Positions 5,938-10,671 of a DNA stretch of 10,671 bases are shown here, one piece after another. The notes beneath the pieces were generated by a model. It searched no databases, was not told where the DNA came from, and saw only the letters and a list, made by a program, of their open reading frames with translations. The position numbers were made by a program, and so were the translations under genes. Numbering within the stretch: position 1 is the stretch's first letter; every line of letters begins with the position of its first letter. Source of the DNA: Opitutus sp. GAS368 (GTDB lineage: Bacteria > Verrucomicrobiota > Verrucomicrobiia > Opitutales > Opitutaceae). The stretch spans positions 1 to 10,671 of the forward strand of contig CAMAXB010000082.1 in assembly GCA_945862035.1 (NCBI GenBank). The letters are read 5' to 3'.

Positions 5938-8163
5938 ATGAATCACCCGTCCCTTGTACGCCCTTCACTCCTATCGCTCGGATTAGCGTTTGCCTGGCCG
6001 CTTGCCGCCCAGACCAACAACGCCACGGCCGAAGAAGTCGTTAGACTGTCGCCTTTTGAAGTAACCGCCGTCAACGACCGCGGCTACGGGACCACCAATT
6101 CCCTCGGAGCCACCCGCATGAATATCAGCGTGATGGAAACGCCACAGGTCGTGGTCTCTCTGAACGAGAAGTTCATGAAGGACACCGCGCTGATCGAGAT
6201 GGAGGATATTGCCAGCTATGTCGCCGGCGTATCCAGAGGATCGACCAAAGGGGCGGGGGGGTTGACCATGCGAGGCTCCGAAATTGGCGGGATTGGACTG
6301 ACGGATGGCTTGGGGGAAGGACTGGTTGGCCTTTCCTCCTACGATCTCATCGGTGTCAGCCGCTACGAATTTATCAAGGGTCCGGCGGGAGCTCTTTACG
6401 GCTCTCATGCAGTCGGCGGCGTGGTAAATCGTGTGATGAAACGTCCTCTGGACAACCCGGCAACCACCCTTCGGTTAACCCTCGATGAGGTGGCCGGCAA
6501 CAATCTTGGCCGCTTCGAAATCGATACCAGCAACCGACTGATGGACAAGAAACTCGGCTACCGCCTGGCGGCAGCCGTACAGGAGGGCAAGGCCCAGGGC
6601 GGCAACAACGACAACCGCACGGCCCTCTATGCCTTCGTGGATTACGAGTTAGCGCCGAACGCCAAGGTCTGGACCCGGTGGGAAACACAATCTCTTGACC
6701 GCACCACCCCCTCCCACACGTTTCGCGCCGCCGCTTACGATTCGACTAAACCGACCCGACGCAGCTTGGGACTCGGCATCCTACCGGTGACGACCGTGCT
6801 CGCGGGCCCGGGCAACGCCACGTTCAAGCTGACCGACGTTTACCTGGGCGAGGCTGGATTTCAGTACGACATCGGTACTTGGACCCTCAAGCTGGTAGGT
6901 CGCTACGCATATGATGACGGTAACCGGCAGACGTTCATGGGTAACAACTTCGACTTTATCAACGCCAGTGGCGCCGTCATCGGGAACCAGACCAATACCC
7001 TGTTTGAAAATCCAAACTGGGTGGAAATCCGGACGCGCGGCTCCACTTATGACGTCAACTTTGACAACGGATCCAGCGGGAGAGTTTACCTGGACTTAGC
7101 CGGCCGGTTTGAGCTCGGGCCCACCCGTCACCAGATGCTGACCTACCTCTCGCTCATTAGCTCCGAAAGCTACGGGATCCAGCTCCGCTACAACGCCGCT
7201 TCGCAAAACCTCATCAAGCCACGGCAACTCAACATGAGGGTCGAACAGTGGCAAAGAACAAATCTGCCGCCGGATCTCACGTTCAACTCCGTCACGGCCA
7301 GCAACATCAGCAACAGCGACGCCTTCTCGTTCGGAGTTCAGGATAACATCAACTTGTTTTCCGACCGCTTGGTGATCGCGGGCGGTGTCGGCTACCAAGG
7401 TGTTCGCTCCAATTCGAACAACCGGCTCAATCCCGCCAACGATATCATCAACAGAAAGAACAGCCAATGGTCGCCTTCCTACGGAATCGTGTACCGGCCG
7501 ATTCCCAGTGTTTCGCTCTTCGTCAACCACTCAGAAACCTACCGTCCTCGCAGCGGTTTCGACAGCCTCGGCAACGCGCTGCGCAACGGGACGGGGGGAT
7601 CGGATGAGGTTGGGATCAAGGTTAACCTGTGGGATGGACGGCTGACCGGAACGTTCGCGCAGTTCGAAACCGTGGAAGACGGCTTTATCGTCAACACCGT
7701 GATCAACGGCTTCCCGGCGACCGTTCAGGCTGGGGAAGCAACCAACAAGGGATGGGAACTCGACCTGACCGCGCAACCAATCGACGGGTTGAATCTCATC
7801 GCTGGTTTCTCCGATCTCAAGGGCGAATCTGAAACGGGAACCTTTTTCCGCAACGCAAACGCCGGGTTCAACTGGAGCCTGTTCGCCCGCTACGACTTCA
7901 CCGGGAAATCCTTGAACGGGCTCTCCGTTTCCCTCGGCTACAAGACCGTGGCGGACCGTTTCGGCGACGGCGCAAACAGCTTCATCCTTCCCGAATACGA
8001 CATCATCAGCGCCGGCATCGGCTATGTACGAGCATCGTGGCGCATCCAGCTTCAGGTCGAAAATGTGCTGGATGAGGAGTATCTCTCGACCGCGGTGAAC
8101 TTCAGCAACATCTACTTCGGGGATCCACGGCGATTCCGGCTGACGACCACCTACAGCTTCTAA
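5938..8163 (+). CDS. TonB-dependent outer-membrane receptor, Opitutaceae-type N-terminus
   Basis: The 741-residue product starts with a signal peptide (residues 1-25, ending PLAAQ). EEVVRLSPFEVTAVN at about 32-46 probably serves as the TonB box region that touches TonB. The plug domain spans about 50-175, with the family signature IKGPAGALYGSHAVGGVVNRVMKRP. The rest is a 22-strand-type beta-barrel full of alternating aromatic strands. It closes with NVLDEEYL and ends ...RFRLTTTYSF, a C-terminal Phe as expected for barrel assembly by BAM. Such receptors take up siderophores, vitamins or oligosaccharides using energy passed on by TonB-ExbB-ExbD. At 741 residues, without an N-terminal carboxypeptidase-like extension, it resembles siderophore-type receptors more than SusC. 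The downstream hydrolase-like and symporter genes argue for a sugar-related ligand. The substrate stays open. The start is fixed by the signal peptide; no Shine-Dalgarno is visible. Confidence 0.94.
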   Translation: MNHPSLVRPSLLSLGLAFAWPLAAQTNNATAEEVVRLSPFEVTAVNDRGYGTTNSLGATRMNISVMETPQVVVSLNEKFMKDTALIEMEDIASYVAGVSRGSTKGAGGLTMRGSEIGGIGLTDGLGEGLVGLSSYDLIGVSRYEFIKGPAGALYGSHAVGGVVNRVMKRPLDNPATTLRLTLDEVAGNNLGRFEIDTSNRLMDKKLGYRLAAAVQEGKAQGGNNDNRTALYAFVDYELAPNAKVWTRWETQSLDRTTPSHTFRAAAYDSTKPTRRSLGLGILPVTTVLAGPGNATFKLTDVYLGEAGFQYDIGTWTLKLVGRYAYDDGNRQTFMGNNFDFINASGAVIGNQTNTLFENPNWVEIRTRGSTYDVNFDNGSSGRVYLDLAGRFELGPTRHQMLTYLSLISSESYGIQLRYNAASQNLIKPRQLNMRVEQWQRTNLPPDLTFNSVTASNISNSDAFSFGVQDNINLFSDRLVIAGGVGYQGVRSNSNNRLNPANDIINRKNSQWSPSYGIVYRPIPSVSLFVNHSETYRPRSGFDSLGNALRNGTGGSDEVGIKVNLWDGRLTGTFAQFETVEDGFIVNTVINGFPATVQAGEATNKGWELDLTAQPIDGLNLIAGFSDLKGESETGTFFRNANAGFNWSLFARYDFTGKSLNGLSVSLGYKTVADRFGDGANSFILPEYDIISAGIGYVRASWRIQLQVENVLDEEYLSTAVNFSNIYFGDPRRFRLTTTYSF

Positions 8164-8206
8164 TTTCCGGCGCGTAGAACGGATACTGGGTTTCCTGGAA
8201 ATTGTC

Positions 8207-8243
8207 CACGAACTCCGCGCCGCTTTGCAGCGTGGAGTTCGTG
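8207..8243 (+). terminator. Strong stem-loop between the receptor and propeller genes
   Basis: CACGAACTCC at 8207-8216 pairs perfectly with GGAGTTCGTG at 8234-8243. Inside the loop CGCT at 8221-8224 pairs with AGCG at 8229-8232, giving a long bulged hairpin. It begins 43 bases after the receptor stop and ends 74 bases before the next ATG. No T-run follows, so it may act as a transcript-processing or stabilising structure, or a partial terminator lowering expression of the downstream genes, rather than a full intrinsic terminator. Confidence 0.4.
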
Positions 8244-8317
8244 CGTGCCGTACTGCGAACCGAGGCCTCTGTACTTTCGGAACCCGGCAAACTTAACTCA
8301 AAATCACTTTCCACCCC

Positions 8318-9589
8318 ATGACCATAAAGACCCCATCGCCTGAGGCCGGCACGAATCCGGTCGGGCCCGCCCGCCCATCGCGCTCAAACATCAGGCCGAG
8401 CGCACCAAGACCCCATTGGCTCCGCCACCTGCACTCAACCGTCGGCGCAATCGCGCTCGGCCTCGCGGTAAGCCCCGGGCTCTTCTCCGCGCAGTCAAAG
8501 CCCGCCGACGAAGTCCTGGCTAACATGTTCGCCGTGCCGGGGCTTTCTCCTGATCCCACGAAGGTCGAGTGGAACAAGCTGCCCACGTCCAGCGGTCAAC
8601 GCAGCCTCGTCTTCCGAGGGGTCCAGAATGAATCCGCCTTCGCCCATCATCCGTTCATCGTTTTCTGGGACGGACAATTCTTCGCCAAATGGAACGATGG
8701 CTACGTCGGCGAAGATTTCCGCGGGCAGCGCGTGCGCTTCGCCACGAGCGGAGATGCACTGGAATGGAGCGACCCAATCGATCTCACCGGCCGGGAGGCA
8801 GACCGCAGGTACACCGCCTGCGGTTTTTGGATTCGCGAAGGCGAGATGTATGCACTCGCCGCGTTACGCGATGCCATGGACGATCGTACAACCGGGAAAG
8901 AACCGGTCCTGCTCGCGTTCAAGTGGAATCCACAAACCAAGCGCTTTGGCGAGCCGGCGGTAATCGCGCGAGATTTCTTTGCCGGAAACATCCCCGAGCG
9001 AACTCCGGACGGCGATTGGCTGATCCTCGGCAAAAACGGGGTCGGAAACTGGGGTATCATGAAGGCCGCCAAGGGCGGCGTAAAATCGATCTCCGACTGG
9101 ACCATTCGCGACCTGCCCGGAGAGGGAATGCTTGAAGAGGCGGAATGGTATCCGCTCCCCAACGGACATCTGGTCGCACATTTCCGGACCCGGGGTACGC
9201 GTCCTTTCTTCCTCGCCCGATCCTACAGCACTGACAACGGTTCAACCTGGTCACACCCAGTCGTGACTAATTTTCCCGAGCAGGGATCGAGACACCATGG
9301 CATCAGGCTAAGTAACGGAATCTATGCGCTCTTGGTTAATCCCGATCCACTGGTCCGCATTCCGTTTAGCATCGCGCTTTCCCGAGATGGGCTGGTCTAC
9401 GACCGCATTGTTAACATTCGAGCGGAGGAAACGACGGCCCGGTGGGAAGGTCGTGCCAAGACCAAAGGCTACCACTACATGCGCGGCTACGAACACGATG
9501 GCCGCCTCTACACGATCTACTCCATCAACAAGGAGGACATTGAGGTGACGATCGTACCGCTGTCGGAACTCACTGGACTGTACCGCTAA
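8318..9589 (+). CDS. Secreted sialidase-superfamily (BNR/Asp-box) beta-propeller protein, probable glycan-active enzyme
   Basis: The 423-residue product has a hydrophobic export segment at about 41-58 (HSTVGAIALGLAVSPGLFSAQ) after an unusually long Pro/Arg-rich n-region of about 40 residues. A clear Asp-box, STDNGSTW, lies at 304-311. Degenerate copies are ATSGDALEW at 142-150 and LSRDGLVY near the end, and repeated short strands with D-G turns run throughout, as in five- or six-bladed sialidase-fold propellers. FAHHPFIVFWDGQFFAKW follows at about 108-125, where I would expect the first blade. The R-I-P type arginine motif of true exo-sialidases is absent, so a neuraminidase function is doubtful; many members of this superfamily cleave other sugars or sugar acids, and some are only binding proteins. 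It sits 154 bases after the receptor and 6 bases before the symporter, so co-transcription with the symporter is very likely. A downstream start cannot be excluded, but the next Met would remove the signal segment. Confidence 0.8.
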   Translation: MTIKTPSPEAGTNPVGPARPSRSNIRPSAPRPHWLRHLHSTVGAIALGLAVSPGLFSAQSKPADEVLANMFAVPGLSPDPTKVEWNKLPTSSGQRSLVFRGVQNESAFAHHPFIVFWDGQFFAKWNDGYVGEDFRGQRVRFATSGDALEWSDPIDLTGREADRRYTACGFWIREGEMYALAALRDAMDDRTTGKEPVLLAFKWNPQTKRFGEPAVIARDFFAGNIPERTPDGDWLILGKNGVGNWGIMKAAKGGVKSISDWTIRDLPGEGMLEEAEWYPLPNGHLVAHFRTRGTRPFFLARSYSTDNGSTWSHPVVTNFPEQGSRHHGIRLSNGIYALLVNPDPLVRIPFSIALSRDGLVYDRIVNIRAEETTARWEGRAKTKGYHYMRGYEHDGRLYTIYSINKEDIEVTIVPLSELTGLYR

Positions 9590-9595
9590 GCGCGC

Positions 9596-10671
9596 ATGGA
9601 GCTGCACCCCGCCGACCTGCTGGTTATCGCGGCCTACGCCATCCTCACGCTGGCAATTGGGCTGCGCTTTTCCAAACGGAATAAGACGACCGACCGCTAC
9701 TTCCTCGGCGGGCGAGATTTTCCGGGCTGGGCGATCGGACTGAGCTTCATCGGCTCAACGATCAGCTCGATTACGTTCATCGCCTACCCGGCAGACAGCT
9801 TCAAAACCGCGTGGATTCGAATCCTTCCTCCGCTGGCGTTTCCGCTCGTGGTGTTGATTGCCTGCTATGCCTTCATCCCGTTCTTCCGTCGCGGCACGGC
9901 ACGCTCCGCCTATCACTACCTCGCCTTGCGCTTCGGTCCCTCCGTTTCGCTCTACGCTGCGCTGGTCTATCTTGTGATGCAGGTCGTGCGTGCCGCCACG
10001 ATCACCTACCTGCTGGCGGTGATGCTTTCGTCGATGACCAGCCTTCCGGTGCTGACCTGCATCCTGTTCGCATCCGGAATCACCGCTGTCTACACCGTCA
10101 AAGGCGGATTCGAAGCCGTCGTGTGGACCGATGTGATCCAGACCATCGTTCTTTTAAGCGGGGCGATTGCCTGCGTGTTTTTCATCGTCAATGCCTTGCC
10201 CGGTGGGCTTGCACAGGTGTTCTCGGAAGCGTGGGTCGCGGACAAACTGTCACTCCGCGATCTCAATCCGGTCTCCCGGCAGCTTGAGCCGGTGCCCGGC
10301 GGATTCTCGCTTACAGAGAAGACGACTCTCATGCTCGTCTTGGTCGGCGTGGCCAACTACCTGGCGGGCCAGCTCGATCAGGACTCGGTGCAGCGCTGGT
10401 GCTCGGCCAAATCCTCCCGCGAGGCGCGCAAGGCCATGTTTGTCCTCGGCTTTGGAGCCGTGCCGATCTGGGTCGGGTTCATGTTTCTTGGAACCTGCCT
10501 GTGGACCTACTACCAACATTTCCCGACGGACGTCTCGACGGCGGTGTTGGCCGGAACACGGAAGGCAGAGGACATCCTTCCTCACTTCATCCTCACTGTG
10601 CTTCCCCACGGCCTGGCCGGACTAGTCATTTCGGCCGCCATCGCCGCCGCCATGGCAAGCCTAAGCAGCTG
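9596..10671 (+). CDS. Sodium:solute symporter (SSS/SLC5 family), 3' truncated by the window end
   Basis: The frame is open from the ATG at 9596 to the end of the window, giving 358 codons of a protein usually 480-600 residues long. Residues 8-23 form TM1. RYFLGGRDFPGWAIGLSFIGSTISSITF at 34-61 is the conserved SSS motif around TM2. VYTVKGGFEAVVWTDVIQT is the characteristic loop and TM before mid-protein, and ANYLAGQLDQDSVQRWCSAKSSREA is the conserved cytoplasmic D-Q-x-x-VQR segment. The last visible residues, ISAAIAAAMASLSS, match the helix that carries the Na2-site serines in vSGLT-type transporters. The protein should couple Na+ entry to import of a sugar, sugar acid or similar solute across the inner membrane. 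It begins 6 bases after the propeller gene stop, which indicates one transcript and probable translational coupling. It may import the product released by that neighbour; this is inference. No Shine-Dalgarno precedes the ATG. Confidence 0.93.
   Translation, partial: MELHPADLLVIAAYAILTLAIGLRFSKRNKTTDRYFLGGRDFPGWAIGLSFIGSTISSITFIAYPADSFKTAWIRILPPLAFPLVVLIACYAFIPFFRRGTARSAYHYLALRFGPSVSLYAALVYLVMQVVRAATITYLLAVMLSSMTSLPVLTCILFASGITAVYTVKGGFEAVVWTDVIQTIVLLSGAIACVFFIVNALPGGLAQVFSEAWVADKLSLRDLNPVSRQLEPVPGGFSLTEKTTLMLVLVGVANYLAGQLDQDSVQRWCSAKSSREARKAMFVLGFGAVPIWVGFMFLGTCLWTYYQHFPTDVSTAVLAGTRKAEDILPHFILTVLPHGLAGLVISAAIAAAMASLSS

Noticed and set aside
5657..5941. 94-codon frame starting at GTG 5657 and overlapping the receptor start by ATGA
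   Set aside because: The overlap looks like translational coupling, but the frame crosses the A/T-rich control region, ends in a Pro/Thr-rich stretch caused by C-rich DNA, and resembles no known protein.
8318..9589. Naming the propeller protein an exo-alpha-sialidase
   Set aside because: Only the fold-level Asp-box is visible; the arginine triad motif of neuraminidases was not found and no sialic-acid genes are seen in the window.
9811..10625. Shorter plus- and minus-strand frames across 9811-10625
   Set aside because: They overlap the symporter frame, which is continuous from 9596 to the window end and carries clear SSS motifs.

Overview
The window looks like chromosomal DNA from a Gram-negative, GC-rich bacterium, most likely a member of the Verrucomicrobiota close to Opitutaceae. 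The main clue is the N-terminus of the TonB-dependent receptor: after its signal peptide comes an EEVVRLSPFEVTA segment, and I associate LSPFEV in this position with Opitutaceae receptors. An RND pump with periplasmic adaptor, an outer-membrane receptor and Sec-type signal peptides all require a double-membrane envelope. None of the four complete genes, nor the fifth start, has a Shine-Dalgarno sequence. All convincing genes lie on the plus strand.

Region 1 (1-824) is the 3' end of a gene for a protein built from 123-residue tandem repeats, resembling repeat modules I associate with bacterial surface-polysaccharide glycosyltransferases. A short gap (825-1021) holds a GC-rich hairpin after the stop codon and a dyad about 40 bases before the next start. 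Region 2 (1022-5360) is a two-gene export operon: an RND inner-membrane pump of the HAE-1 type followed 22 bases later by its membrane fusion protein. No outer-membrane TolC-type factor is present. The pump has Asn at the second position of the normal TM4 Asp-Asp pair and Ala at the TM10 Lys position.

Region 3 (5361-5937) is a 577-base gap without a convincing gene. Its left end carries a nested palindromic TGAGAT/ATCTCA repeat just after the adaptor gene. Its middle is A/T-rich and has two closely spaced inverted repeats, the likely control region of the next gene. Its right end is C-rich leader. Region 4 (5938-10671) holds a TonB-dependent outer-membrane receptor, then after a 154-base gap with a strong stem-loop a secreted sialidase-like beta-propeller protein, and 6 bases later a sodium:solute symporter cut by the window end.

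The last three genes suggest an uptake route: receptor across the outer membrane, a propeller protein acting in the periplasm or outside, and a Na+-driven symporter across the inner membrane. The substrate is probably a glycan-derived sugar or sugar acid, but this is inference. I found no tRNA, rRNA, CRISPR array, insertion sequence or obvious defence system. The more unusual signals are the altered proton-relay residues in the RND pump, the structured leader of the receptor gene, and the propeller-symporter pair of unknown substrate.
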